64,000 nucleotides of DNA from Sphingomonadales bacterium (lineage in GTDB: Bacteria; Pseudomonadota; Alphaproteobacteria; Sphingomonadales; Sphingomonadaceae), in assembly GCA_947470185.1 (NCBI GenBank), contig CANIRZ010000001.1, positions 1 to 64,000 on the forward strand, written 5' to 3'. Shown in pieces: positions 40,382 through 49,167 of this stretch. The first letter of the stretch is position 1; every line of letters begins with the position of its first letter. The notes below the pieces were generated by a model. That model searched no databases, was not told the DNA's origin, and saw nothing but the letters and a program-made list of their open reading frames with translations. The translations under genes were made by a program, and so were the position numbers.

Positions 40382-40921
40382 TTAGCGCATCTTGCGCGCG
40401 GCCTGACGTTCTTCAATTGAAATGCTGTCGTCTTGATTGGCATCTACATTACTAAAGCGTGCGTCAATCGCAGCGCGAAATTCTGATTGTGACACAGCCT
40501 TGTCCCCATTGATATCGGCGCGTGCCATCATGACCATGGCGCCCAAACGGCGAGGTTGGCGGCCTTCACGCATGCCCGCCCCGATGCGTTCCATTCGCTT
40601 TTTGCGTCGGTCTGCACGTCGCTCTGCGCCTGCTTCATGTATGGCCATAAACTCACTTTGACTAATCGAGCCGTCACCATTGCTATCCATCTTCGCGAAA
40701 TGCTTTGCCATCATGGCGGTCCGGTCGGCTGCGTTTAATGTGCCGTCGCCATTTAGATCCATCTTGGCAAAGCGCGCATCTGCTGCTGCTATGGCTTCGG
40801 CCTTGGTGACAATGCGATTTCCGTCTGCATCGGCTTTAACTGGTGCCGCATGCAGCACCCCTGCGGAAGAAACAGAGAGGATCATTAGGCCAGTATAGAT
40901 TGAGAGTTTATTCACCGTCAT
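40382..40921 (-). CDS. EF-hand calcium-binding protein, secreted
   Basis: 179 aa. Signal peptide (MTVNKLSIYTGLMILSVSSAGVLHA), then four EF-hand loops: DADGNRIVTKAE, DLNGDGTLNAAD, DSNGDGSISQSE, and after a basic linker (RRADRRKKRMERIG) DINGDKAVSQSE and DANQDDSISIEE. That makes five loops, the first less regular. Likely a periplasmic or envelope Ca2+-binding protein; role unknown. GGAG lies before ATG. Stands alone between tRNA-Gly and the structured interval. Confidence 0.88.
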   Translation of the reverse strand: MTVNKLSIYTGLMILSVSSAGVLHAAPVKADADGNRIVTKAEAIAAADARFAKMDLNGDGTLNAADRTAMMAKHFAKMDSNGDGSISQSEFMAIHEAGAERRADRRKKRMERIGAGMREGRQPRRLGAMVMMARADINGDKAVSQSEFRAAIDARFSNVDANQDDSISIEERQAARKMR

Positions 40922-41062
40922 AGCTCCTTGTTATCATCTGCATATTTGAAGATCGCATTTTATAGGATGTATCATTCACACCTGCCTGTCGAGACAATGG
41001 CTGCTTTGTCGCAAGCTGTATTAGTTTAGCGGTGCAAATAATGAGATGAAATCAAGAAAAGT

Positions 41063-41136
41063 TGGAGCGGGTAAGGGGAATCGAACCCCTCTAGCTAGCT
41101 TGGAAGGCTAGTGCATTACCACTATGCTATACCCGC
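41063..41136 (-). tRNA. tRNA-Gly (anticodon TCC)
   Basis: Read on the minus strand it starts GCGGGTATAGCATAGTGG. Acceptor stem GCGGGTA/TACCCGC, anticodon stem CTAGC/GCTAG with loop CTTCCAA gives TCC. T-loop GGTTCGATTCC. CCA encoded. Confidence 0.95.
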
Positions 41137-41207
41137 GACGGACCAAGTGGCCGTTGGAAGCGCAGCTATTGCCATTATCCGGCGCAAGCGTCAACGCCCT
41201 CATTTGC

Positions 41208-41234
41208 AAAAGAAAGGGCCGCAAAAGCGGCCCT
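41208..41234 (-). terminator. Rho-independent terminator after cytochrome c1
   Basis: Minus-strand stem AGGGCCGC/GCGGCCCT with loop TTTT, followed by TTCTTTTG. It lies 23 nt after the cytochrome c1 stop and ends the bc1 operon before tRNA-Gly. Confidence 0.85.
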
Positions 41235-41256
41235 GTCCATTATCTGTTATATGGCA

Positions 41257-42120
41257 TCAATGCTTCTTATCTGCCCAGATGGTCCGATATGACATGAACG
41301 CCAATATGGTGAAGATTAAGAGGAAGCCGAGCGCAGCCCAACCCGCGCTCTTGCGGTTTTCCATCTTCGGTTCAGCGGTCCAAGTTAGGAAAGCCGAGAC
41401 GTCTTTCGCCATCTGCGCTCTGGTTGCCTTGGTACCATCATCATAGGTGACCAAATCGTCAGATGCGATTGGGTTAGCCATTGCGATGTTCAAATTGGCA
41501 AACCACGGGTTGAAGTGAAGGCCAGGAGGTGTGGCAGCGTCAGGAAATTCCTTCAGCAGCTCTTTGCCTTCTTCATTCTTATAGCCAGCTTGATCACGGT
41601 AACCGAGCAGCAACGAATACACATAAGCAGGACCGCCTTCACGCGCTTTTGTGATCAAGGAGAGATCAGGTGGAAGCGCATTGTTGTTGGCCGCACGTGC
41701 CGCAGTTTCGTTCGCAAATGGCGAAGGAATTTTATCGGCGGGGATGCCGGGACGTGTTGCGGGCTCGCCCGTTTCAGGGTTAATGCTTGGCACTTCGGTT
41801 TTCCAACCCTTGGCCAACGCCTTCACCTGATCTTCGGAATAACCCAAAGCGGCAAAGTCGCGGAACGCAACCAGCTTCATACTGTGGCACGCCGCACAAA
41901 CTTCGGAATACACCTTCAACCCGCGCTGCAGTTGACCGCGGTCAAATTTGCCAAGCGGACCGTCATGCGCGAATGTGACCGGCAAGGTCTCCTCGTGGAA
42001 CCCAGCTTCAACCGTAGGTAAAGCAGGCTCCTTAATCGCCGAAACGACCGTGTCCCCAAGACCAAGTAACAGCATGCCGCTGAAAAACAGGCCTACTAAA
42101 AAAGCAATTAAACGAACCAT
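41257..42120 (-). CDS. petC: Cytochrome c1 of the bc1 complex
   Basis: 287 aa. An N-terminal membrane/signal segment (LIAFLVGLFFSGMLLLGLG) precedes the c-type haem site CAACH in YSEVCAACHSMKLVAFRDF. The distal Met ligand lies in a later loop (NIAMANPI region), and AYVYSLLLGYRD is a c1 signature. The C-terminal anchor is GWAALGFLLIFTILAFMSYR. Accepts electrons from the Rieske protein and passes them to cytochrome c. Third gene of the operon, 18 nt after cytochrome b. Confidence 0.93.
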   Translation of the reverse strand: MVRLIAFLVGLFFSGMLLLGLGDTVVSAIKEPALPTVEAGFHEETLPVTFAHDGPLGKFDRGQLQRGLKVYSEVCAACHSMKLVAFRDFAALGYSEDQVKALAKGWKTEVPSINPETGEPATRPGIPADKIPSPFANETAARAANNNALPPDLSLITKAREGGPAYVYSLLLGYRDQAGYKNEEGKELLKEFPDAATPPGLHFNPWFANLNIAMANPIASDDLVTYDDGTKATRAQMAKDVSAFLTWTAEPKMENRKSAGWAALGFLLIFTILAFMSYRTIWADKKH

Positions 42121-42138
42121 GATTATGCTTTCCCTGTT

Positions 42139-43431
42139 TTACGCAGCCGCTGGAAGCGGTTTGCCAGTGACGGCTTCGGTGATTGAATTAGGCAACGCAA
42201 GCGGGCGTTCAATGCGCGAAACAATCGGCAGAATGATCAAGAAGTGGGCGAAATAATACGCCGCTGCAATCTGGCTGAGCACGACCCACTGTGTGTACGG
42301 CGGCTTGCCACCGCAATAGGTCAGGACGACCAAGCTTGGGATCAGGCCGTACCAGAAAAACTTGCGGAACAACGGACGATAGTGACCCGAACGTACTGGT
42401 GATGTGTCGAGCCAAGGCAGGAAGAACAACAGCAGGATCGAACCAAACATCGCAAGTACGCCCATAAGCTTTGCTGGGATAATGATAATACCAGTGAACG
42501 GAATGCCGAAGTCGACGGTGAATGCCTTCAAAATCGCGTAGAATGGCAAGAAATACCATTCAGGTACAATATGCGCTGGCGTCGAAAGCGGGTTCGCCGG
42601 AATATAGTTATCTGGATGACCCAACATATTTGGTGCAAAGAATGTCACTGCAACAAAGAGGATCAAGAAGATGCCAAGGCCGAAGCCGTCCTTCGCGGTG
42701 TAATAGGGGTGGAACGGAACTGTGTCCTGTTCGCCCTTTACGCTGACGCCGGTTGGGTTCGAAGATCCAGGAATGTGCAATGCCCAAACGTGCAGGATGA
42801 TGACGCCTGCAATAACGAACGGCATCAGATAGTGCAGCGAGAAGAAACGGTTCAGAGCCGCTTGGTCTGGCGCAAAGCCGCCAAGCAACAACTGACGCAG
42901 TGGTTCGCCTACCAGAGGAATCGCGGAGAAGAAGCCAGTGATAACCTGCGCACCCCAGAAGCTCATTTGGCCCCATGGAAGCACATAGCCCATGAACGCG
43001 GTCGCCATCATCAAAAGGAAGATAGTAACACCAAGCAACCAGATCATTTCACGCGGCGCTTTGTATGAGCCGTAGAACAGACCGCGGAAGATATGGATAT
43101 ACACCACGATAAAGAAGAAGCTTGCGCCGTTCATATGCGCATACCGCAAGAACCAGCCAGCATTCACGTCACGCATGATATGCTCAACGCTGTTGAATGC
43201 GCCGTCGACGCTTGCATAATAATGCATGGCAAGGACAATGCCGGTAACAATCTGTATAACCAAAGCGACGCCCGCAAGGACGCCGAAATTCCAGAAATAG
43301 TTGAGATTGCGCGGAACCGGATAACCGGCACCAACTGCGTTATAAACGAGGCGCGGCAAGGGGAGGCGTTCATCCACCCACTTAGATACCGTGCCCTGCG
43401 GCTTATACTCTTGTGCCCAAGGGAAGCTCAT
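42139..43431 (-). CDS. petB: Cytochrome b of the bc1 complex
   Basis: 430 aa with eight membrane helices. Haem-ligand histidine pairs lie in VLAMHYYASVDGAFNSVEHIM and HYLMPFVIAGVIILHVWALH. The Qo site motif PEWYFLPFYAILKAF is present, as is GYVLPWGQMSFWGAQVITG. It houses both haems b and the quinone sites. Full-length, so not split into b6/subunit IV. It sits between the Rieske and c1 genes, the normal alphaproteobacterial fbcFBC order. Confidence 0.95.
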   Translation of the reverse strand: MSFPWAQEYKPQGTVSKWVDERLPLPRLVYNAVGAGYPVPRNLNYFWNFGVLAGVALVIQIVTGIVLAMHYYASVDGAFNSVEHIMRDVNAGWFLRYAHMNGASFFFIVVYIHIFRGLFYGSYKAPREMIWLLGVTIFLLMMATAFMGYVLPWGQMSFWGAQVITGFFSAIPLVGEPLRQLLLGGFAPDQAALNRFFSLHYLMPFVIAGVIILHVWALHIPGSSNPTGVSVKGEQDTVPFHPYYTAKDGFGLGIFLILFVAVTFFAPNMLGHPDNYIPANPLSTPAHIVPEWYFLPFYAILKAFTVDFGIPFTGIIIIPAKLMGVLAMFGSILLLFFLPWLDTSPVRSGHYRPLFRKFFWYGLIPSLVVLTYCGGKPPYTQWVVLSQIAAAYYFAHFLIILPIVSRIERPLALPNSITEAVTGKPLPAAA

Positions 43432-43445
43432 TAGATTCTAGCTCC

Positions 43446-44078
43446 TCAACCGATTTTTACGACTGTGTCAGAAAGGAATGCATATTCCGGAACGTTAAGG
43501 TTCAGCGGCGCTGGACCCTTCCGAATACGCGCGGCGGTATCATAATGCGAGCCATGGCATGGGCAGAAATAGCCACCAAATTCGCCCTTAACTTCGCCAG
43601 AGGCGGCGCCCAGCGGCACACAACCCAAATGGGTGCAGACGCCAAGTGTGATCAACCAATTTTCTTTGCCAGGCTTGGTACGCTCGGCAAGTGTTTGCGG
43701 GTCACGTAGTGAACCCACATCAACCTTGTTTGCCGCTTCGATTTCAGCAGGCGTGAGGTTGCGAATAAATACGGGCTGCTTGCGCCAGCTGGTCTTGATA
43801 GCTTGACCAGGCTCGATAGCCGCAATGTCAAACTCGACAGAGGCTTGCGCGAGCACGTCGGCGCTAGCGCTCATTTGCGAGACCAACGGCATGGCGACCG
43901 CTGCGGCGCCAACGCCGGCAAAACTTACGGTTGCGATATGGATGAAATCGCGGCGACGCACGCCTTCACCCTCGGTTGTATCCTGAGCCGCGCTTACAAC
44001 AGGGGCTGCGGGCTTTACCTTGCTGGCTGCCTTCGCAGGCTTTTTTCCTGCGCCATTCGTCTTTTTGACTGTCGACAT
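43446..44078 (-). CDS. petA: Rieske iron-sulfur protein of the bc1 complex
   Basis: 210 aa. The N-terminal 45 residues are Ala/Lys-rich; a Tat-type signal anchor follows ([21 protein letters not shown]). [2Fe-2S] ligands are in [10 protein letters not shown] and CPCHGSHYD. The anchor is not cleaved in this family. The long N-terminal tail ([20 protein letters not shown]) is more extended than typical. First gene of petABC; the 285-bp upstream region shared with the divergent DAHP synthase gene should hold its promoter. Confidence 0.94.
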   Translation of the reverse strand: MSTVKKTNGAGKKPAKAASKVKPAAPVVSAAQDTTEGEGVRRRDFIHIATVSFAGVGAAAVAMPLVSQMSASADVLAQASVEFDIAAIEPGQAIKTSWRKQPVFIRNLTPAEIEAANKVDVGSLRDPQTLAERTKPGKENWLITLGVCTHLGCVPLGAASGEVKGEFGGYFCPCHGSHYDTAARIRKGPAPLNLNVPEYAFLSDTVVKIG

Positions 44079-44363
44079 AATCTGCCCTTTTTGCGTCGCG
44101 GAACGGGCCCGCGCAATATCTTCAAAATCCTATCGCTTTCGCCATGCGTGCTCATTTCGGCGCATGGCTAAGGCGATTCAGCGGCCTGATAGACGGCTTT
44201 CAAGCAATTTGCCAACAAGGAATTTAGCCGCCAATGTGACAAATGACGCCAGCTTAGTTGCATTTTACAAAACCAACGCAAATTGGCCGCAAAAGCTTGC
44301 TTATGGCAACATAATGGGCCTAAAGGGCGCAAATTTTAAACGATTATTGTTGGAGTATACGCC

Positions 44364-45734
44364 ATGGCGACGTGGACGCCGGACAGCTGGAGAGACGCAA
44401 CGGGCATTCATATGCCTGTGTACAAAGACGCTGCTGCGTTGGCTGCAACAGAACATACGCTGCGCAATTACCCGCCGCTGGTGTTTGCAGGTGAAGCACG
44501 CAACCTGACGGCGGACCTCGCCAAGGTTGCGGATGGCAAGGCGTTCCTGCTGCAGGGCGGCGACTGTGCCGAGAGCTTTGCCGAGTTTCACCCCGACAAT
44601 ATCCGCGATACCTTCCGCGTTATCTTGCAAATGGCAGTCGTGCTAACCTTTGCTGGCAAGCTTCCCGTTGTGAAGCTTGGCCGGATGGCAGGTCAATTCG
44701 CCAAGCCGCGCTCCACGCCGACTGAAACGATCAATGGCGTTGAGCTGCCAAGCTATTTTGGCGACATTATCAACGATATTGAATTCGTTGCCGAAGGTCG
44801 GGAGCCCGACCCAGCGCGTATGGTCCGCGCCTACAGTCAGGCGGCGTCGACGCTTAATCTACTGCGCGCCTTTTCCAACGGCGGCTATGCCAATCTGCAG
44901 CAGGTCAATGCCTGGACGCATGATTATATGGGCCGGTCTCCATGGGCGCAGAAATACAAAGAAACGGCTGATCGTATCAGCGAGGCTTTGGCCTTTATGG
45001 AGGCGTGTGGCATCACGCCAGAGACCGTGCCGCAAATTAAGGGCACCAGTTTCTATACCAGCCATGAAGCTTTGTTGCTGCCTTATGAGCAGGCGATGAC
45101 GCGGCAGGACAGCCTGACCGGTGGATGGTATGACACTTCAGCGCATTTCCTATGGATTGGCGATCGTACGCGGTTCGAAGGGTCGGCGCATGTCGAATTC
45201 CTGCGCGGTATCGGTAACCCGATTGGTATTAAGTGCGGGCCAAGTCTTGAGCCCGATGCCTTGCTGCGCATGCTGGACACCGTGAACCCCACCCGTGCGG
45301 CAGGTCGCGTGACACTTATCTCGCGTTATGGCTATGACAAGGTTGAGAGCGGGTTGCCGACGTTGGTGCGCGCTGTGCAGCGTGAAGGGCATCCCGTCAT
45401 TTGGTCTTGCGACCCGATGCACGGCAATGTCGTAAAATCCGCCAGCGGTTACAAGACGCGGCCGTTTGAACGCATCTTGGCGGAGGTTCGCGGGTTCTTC
45501 GCGGTGCACCGTGCCGAAGGTACTTTCGGTGGCGGCATCCATATCGAAATGACGGGCCAGAATGTTACCGAGTGTACGGGCGGCGCGGTCGATGTGACCG
45601 ACGAAGGTCTGGCTGACCGGTACCACACGCACTGCGATCCACGGCTGAACGCAGCACAGTCACTTGAACTGGCATTCCTGCTGGCTGAAATGCTGAACCA
45701 GGAAATGACTGAGCGCGCCAAAAAGGCAACCTAG
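44364..45734 (+). CDS. Class II DAHP synthase
   Basis: 456 aa, plant/actinobacterial-type 3-deoxy-D-arabino-heptulosonate-7-phosphate synthase. [51 protein letters not shown] and [13 protein letters not shown] are class II signatures, including the metal-binding Cys, His and Glu. It condenses PEP with erythrose 4-phosphate as the first step of the shikimate pathway; the chorismate mutase at 13265 acts further down the same route. GGAG lies 8 nt before ATG. Confidence 0.95.
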   Translation: MATWTPDSWRDATGIHMPVYKDAAALAATEHTLRNYPPLVFAGEARNLTADLAKVADGKAFLLQGGDCAESFAEFHPDNIRDTFRVILQMAVVLTFAGKLPVVKLGRMAGQFAKPRSTPTETINGVELPSYFGDIINDIEFVAEGREPDPARMVRAYSQAASTLNLLRAFSNGGYANLQQVNAWTHDYMGRSPWAQKYKETADRISEALAFMEACGITPETVPQIKGTSFYTSHEALLLPYEQAMTRQDSLTGGWYDTSAHFLWIGDRTRFEGSAHVEFLRGIGNPIGIKCGPSLEPDALLRMLDTVNPTRAAGRVTLISRYGYDKVESGLPTLVRAVQREGHPVIWSCDPMHGNVVKSASGYKTRPFERILAEVRGFFAVHRAEGTFGGGIHIEMTGQNVTECTGGAVDVTDEGLADRYHTHCDPRLNAAQSLELAFLLAEMLNQEMTERAKKAT

Positions 45735-45765
45735 GCTGGGCCCGCCTTTTAGCACCTGCCGCTCC

Positions 45766-46455
45766 TTATGTTTTTAGAGACTCAAGCCGGTATCCATAGC
45801 CGAAAACCGTAACAATCCGAAAACCGTTCTGAAGCTGTAAGTCCAGCTTCGAACGGACGCGCGACACGTGCATGTCCAGCGTGCGTGATGCCATACTTTC
45901 CGGAGTTCTCCAGATGGTTTTGATGATATTATTGCGGGATAATGTGCGATTGGCGTTTTTGAAGAACATCTCGGCAAGCTCAAATTCTTTAGCGGTCAGG
46001 AGAATGGTCTTTCCATGCAAGGTAACGCTCTGATCGAGCCTGTTCATCAGGTAGAGCCCGTAGCTTACCTCGGTATCAAAGGCGCCAGTTGGGGCACTTT
46101 TGTGTAACAAGGCACTAACCCGCGCTGCAATAACGGAGCGGACTTCAGGCTTCGTAATATATTCATCCGCGCCCGCTGTTAACGCTTCTGTGATATCGCG
46201 CTTTGCCGCCCGGTTGGTCATGATAATGACAGGAGGTCTTTTCGGTAGCGCCTTGCACATCCAATTGAAAAGGGGGGTGCCATTTTTGCTCCGAATATTC
46301 CAATCCAGAATAACAAGATCAAATATTTCGCGTGATATTGAATCGGAAAAAGCTTCGCCGTCAGTGAAACCGACTGCGTCATGCCCTAGTTCTTCAATGA
46401 TCTCTTTCAGGTGCACCACGACATCCGGCTGGTCGTCGGCAATAACTACTCTCAT
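45766..46455 (-). CDS. Orphan OmpR-type response regulator
   Basis: 229 aa. Receiver: acidic pair IADDQPDVV, phosphoacceptor Asp in LVILDWNIRSKNG, Thr in VIIMTNRAA, Lys in EYITKPEV. Winged-helix output: LTAKEFELAEMFFKNANRTLSRNNIIKTIW and TLDMHVSRVRSKLDLQ. No kinase gene is adjacent. The sequence departs from usual PhoP/OmpR proteins around the phospho-site (DWNIRSKNGTPLF). Base use is somewhat more AT-rich than that of the flanking biosynthetic genes. Confidence 0.9.
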   Translation of the reverse strand: MRVVIADDQPDVVVHLKEIIEELGHDAVGFTDGEAFSDSISREIFDLVILDWNIRSKNGTPLFNWMCKALPKRPPVIIMTNRAAKRDITEALTAGADEYITKPEVRSVIAARVSALLHKSAPTGAFDTEVSYGLYLMNRLDQSVTLHGKTILLTAKEFELAEMFFKNANRTLSRNNIIKTIWRTPESMASRTLDMHVSRVRSKLDLQLQNGFRIVTVFGYGYRLESLKT

Positions 46456-46599
46456 GACTTAATCCACCCTTCACCAAGTGCCAACCCTTTGAACTAAAAA
46501 GGGTAAATAAGTCATGAATCATCCGGCAACCCGAAAAAGTTGAAACTTTTGCTTTGATTTACAGGGTCTTACGAAATTCATTAGAATTTCTTTAAAGAA

Positions 46600-46674
46600 T
46601 GGCTGGGGCGGCAGGGATCGAACCTGCGAATGGCGGCATCAAAAGCCGCTGCCTTACCGCTTGGCGACGCCCCA
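46600..46674 (-). tRNA. tRNA-Gln (anticodon TTG)
   Basis: Read on the minus strand it starts TGGGGCGTCGCCAAGCGG. Acceptor stem TGGGGCG/CGCCCCA, anticodon stem GCGGC/GCCGC with loop TTTTGAT gives TTG. T-loop TTCGATC. CCA encoded. Confidence 0.95.
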
Positions 46675-46736
46675 GCAAGCCAGTAATCTGGCCGTTGCGG
46701 GCGGCTTATATCGTGGTAATCCTATTGCGCAACAGC

Positions 46737-47825
46737 TTAATCGACGCGCTGCACCCAGCCATGGGTATCTGCGGCAATTCCGCGCTGAATATCCACAAGT
46801 TTTGCCCGGATTTGCTGAGTCATCTGCCCCGCACCGCCCGCGCCTATGGTAAAGCTGCCCTGTGCGGACTGCACCTTTCCGACAGGCGTGACGACAGCGG
46901 CGGTGCCGCAGGCGAATGCCTCTAATAATCGGCCTGATTCCGCATCCGCACGCCATTGGTCAATCGCATAGCGTTCCTCGCGCACATTCAACCCCTGTTC
47001 CCGCGCTAGGGTCAGTACAGAATCGCGCGTGATGCCCTCCAATATCGTCCCATCGGCTGGCGGGGTGATGATGGACCCATCATCGAACAAGAAAAACAGG
47101 TTCATGCCGCCCAGTTCTTCGACCCAGCGGTGTTCGGCTGCATCAAGAAACACAACTTGGTCGCAGCCTTGCTTAATGGCTTCCGATTGCGCCACGAGGC
47201 TTGCAGCATAATTGCCGCCGCATTTCGCCGCGCCAGTGCCGCCCGGTGCAGCGCGGGTATACTGCTCGGAGACCCAGATGGATATCGCGGGCGCGCCGCT
47301 TTTGAAATAATTGCCAGCGGCCGACGCGATCACCATGAACAGATATTCGGCGGATGGCTTCACCCCCAGAAACACCTCGCTCGCGATCATGAAGGGCCGC
47401 AGATAGATTGAGCCTCCATCCACCGGTGGGAACCATTCCTTGTCGACCGCAATCAATTGTTTGCAGGCCTGCAGGAACATATCTTCAGGCAATTCTGGCA
47501 TCGCTAGCCGCTTGGCCGACCGTTGGAAACGACGGGCATTTTGCTCTGGGCGGAACAGCGCCATTCCGCCGTCCGCGAGGCGATAGGCTTTCAGTCCTTC
47601 AAAAATCTCTTGAGCGTAATGCAACACGGCAGTCGCAGGATCGAGCGTCAATGGTCCGCGTGGCCCGACTTTCGCATCATGCCAGCCCTTGGCGTCCGAA
47701 TAGCGGATTGTGACCATATGGTCTGTAAACACCCGACCAAAACCAGGGTCGGTTAACCGCGCGGCGCGCTCGGCTGGATCAACCCGATTCGGGTTGGCTT
47801 CAAAAGGAAAGGCGCCAGCGGTCAT
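46737..47825 (-). CDS. ilvE: Branched-chain amino acid aminotransferase
   Basis: 362 aa, the longer class IV type. VLHYAQEIFEGLKAYRLADGGMALFRPEQN, TGAAKCGGNYAASLVAQ (Schiff-base Lys in AAKCGGNYA) and WVEELGGMNLFFLFDDGSIITPP are diagnostic of bacterial/mitochondrial-type BCAT. It transfers amino groups to the 2-oxo acids of leucine, isoleucine and valine. It is divergent from the MarR-type gene. Confidence 0.94.
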   Translation of the reverse strand: MTAGAFPFEANPNRVDPAERAARLTDPGFGRVFTDHMVTIRYSDAKGWHDAKVGPRGPLTLDPATAVLHYAQEIFEGLKAYRLADGGMALFRPEQNARRFQRSAKRLAMPELPEDMFLQACKQLIAVDKEWFPPVDGGSIYLRPFMIASEVFLGVKPSAEYLFMVIASAAGNYFKSGAPAISIWVSEQYTRAAPGGTGAAKCGGNYAASLVAQSEAIKQGCDQVVFLDAAEHRWVEELGGMNLFFLFDDGSIITPPADGTILEGITRDSVLTLAREQGLNVREERYAIDQWRADAESGRLLEAFACGTAAVVTPVGKVQSAQGSFTIGAGGAGQMTQQIRAKLVDIQRGIAADTHGWVQRVD

Positions 47826-47885
47826 GAATGTTCTCGTCTATTAGGGTCTTGCACTGTTCTATGGGCTAGGCCAAGATACGTCAAT

Positions 47886-48395
47886 ATGGCTGTCCCATCT
47901 TCTGTTTCTGTCCCGCCGACTGCGTCGCCTCTGTTCCTGCGTGAACATGAAGTGCGGCGTGGGGTCGAGCTTTTGTTTTTTGGCTACACGCGGCTTACGC
48001 GTGCGATTGATGATGGCTTGGCTGAACATGGCCTTGGCCGCGCGCATCATCGCGCACTCTACTTCATCGCACGTCAGCCTGATCTGCCAATTAGCGCATT
48101 GCTAAAGATTCTGGCCATTACCAAACAATCGCTTGGTCGCGTGCTGAATGATTTGGCGGACAAGGGCTTGGTGGAAACGCGCACAGGCACCATCGACCGC
48201 CGGCAAAAACTGCTGCGCCTGACGCCGGAGGGCGTTAAATTTGAAGCGCAGTTGTTTGAAGCCCTGCGGAGTAGCCTTGCGTCGGCTTATGCTGCGGCAG
48301 GGCAGGAGTCCGTTACCGGCTTTTGGCGTGTCCTCGAAGGGTTGATCCCCGCCGAGGACAAGGCCATGGTCATAGCCCTGCAAAAGGATATTTGA
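47886..48395 (+). CDS. MarR-family transcriptional regulator
   Basis: 169 aa winged helix. HHRALYFIARQPDLPISALLKILAITKQSLGRVLNDLADKGLVET forms the DNA-recognition region, followed by the wing GTIDRRQKLLRLTPEG. Likely dimer through the terminal helices. Its regulon is unknown; the nearest candidates are itself and divergent ilvE. The stop overlaps hisE's start by one base. Confidence 0.9.
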   Translation: MAVPSSVSVPPTASPLFLREHEVRRGVELLFFGYTRLTRAIDDGLAEHGLGRAHHRALYFIARQPDLPISALLKILAITKQSLGRVLNDLADKGLVETRTGTIDRRQKLLRLTPEGVKFEAQLFEALRSSLASAYAAAGQESVTGFWRVLEGLIPAEDKAMVIALQKDI

Positions 48396-48721
48396 TGCCC
48401 GACACACTCAAACGGCTCGAACACACCATCGCGCAGCGTTCTGGCGCCGCGCCGGACAGCAGCTATGTCGCATCTTTGTTCGCCAAAGGTCGTGGCAAAA
48501 TTGCCCAGAAGGTTGGTGAAGAAGCCACGGAAACTATTATCGCTGCGCTGTCAGGGGACGCGCAGCAGGTAACGGCAGAGTCCGCTGATCTGATATTTCA
48601 CCTTCTGATATTGCTGCGCGAATGCGATGTGTCATGGGATGACGTGCTGGCCGAGCTGGATCGCCGGGAAGGCGTGTCCGGCCTCGTCGAAAAGGCGGCG
48701 CGCAGCAATATTGGGGAGTGA
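48395..48721 (+). CDS. hisE: Phosphoribosyl-ATP pyrophosphatase HisE
   Basis: 108 aa MazG-like helical protein. KGRGKIAQKVGEEATETIIAAL carries the acidic metal-binding residues, with ESADLIFHLLILLRECDVSWDDV as the second part. It catalyses the second step of histidine synthesis. The start is ATG 48395, overlapping the MarR stop; the track's longer N-terminus is a MarR shadow. The hisE-HIT order is common in alphaproteobacteria. Confidence 0.93.
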   Translation: MPDTLKRLEHTIAQRSGAAPDSSYVASLFAKGRGKIAQKVGEEATETIIAALSGDAQQVTAESADLIFHLLILLRECDVSWDDVLAELDRREGVSGLVEKAARSNIGE

Positions 48722-48724
48722 GAC

Positions 48725-49102
48725 ATGCCGATTGACCCGACTTTGGAATATGATGACCAAAATATCTTCGCCAAAATCCTGCGCAAAGAAATACCATGCC
48801 GCCAAGTTTTTGAGGATGAATGGGCACTCGCCTTTCACGACATAAACCCGCAAGCGCCTGAGCATGTCCTTGTCATTCCCAAGGGCGCCTATGTCAGCTG
48901 GGATGATTTCAGCACCACAGCCACCGACGCCGAAATAGCCGGATTTGTGAGGGCCGTGGGCCATGTTGCGTGCGAAATGGGGCTGGTTGAGACCGGATAT
49001 CGCCTGCTCGCCAACATCGGAATTGATGCCCATCAAGAAGTTCCGCACCTTCATGTCCATATTTTTGGTGGAAAACCGCTCGGACCGATGCTTGTTCGGT
49101 GA
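48725..49102 (+). CDS. HIT-family hydrolase (Hint-like)
   Basis: 125 aa. NIFAKILRKEIPCRQVFEDE and VIPKGAYVSWDDF precede the histidine triad HLHVHIFGGKPLGPM. Such proteins hydrolyse adenosine phosphoramidates. It is 3 nt after hisE and probably co-transcribed. Confidence 0.92.
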   Translation: MPIDPTLEYDDQNIFAKILRKEIPCRQVFEDEWALAFHDINPQAPEHVLVIPKGAYVSWDDFSTTATDAEIAGFVRAVGHVACEMGLVETGYRLLANIGIDAHQEVPHLHVHIFGGKPLGPMLVR

Positions 49103-49167
49103 AATTAAGTTGCGCGGAGACAATTTGAGGCTAGGTTCCGCGCGATAAGAAATCCATCGGGGAGAAT

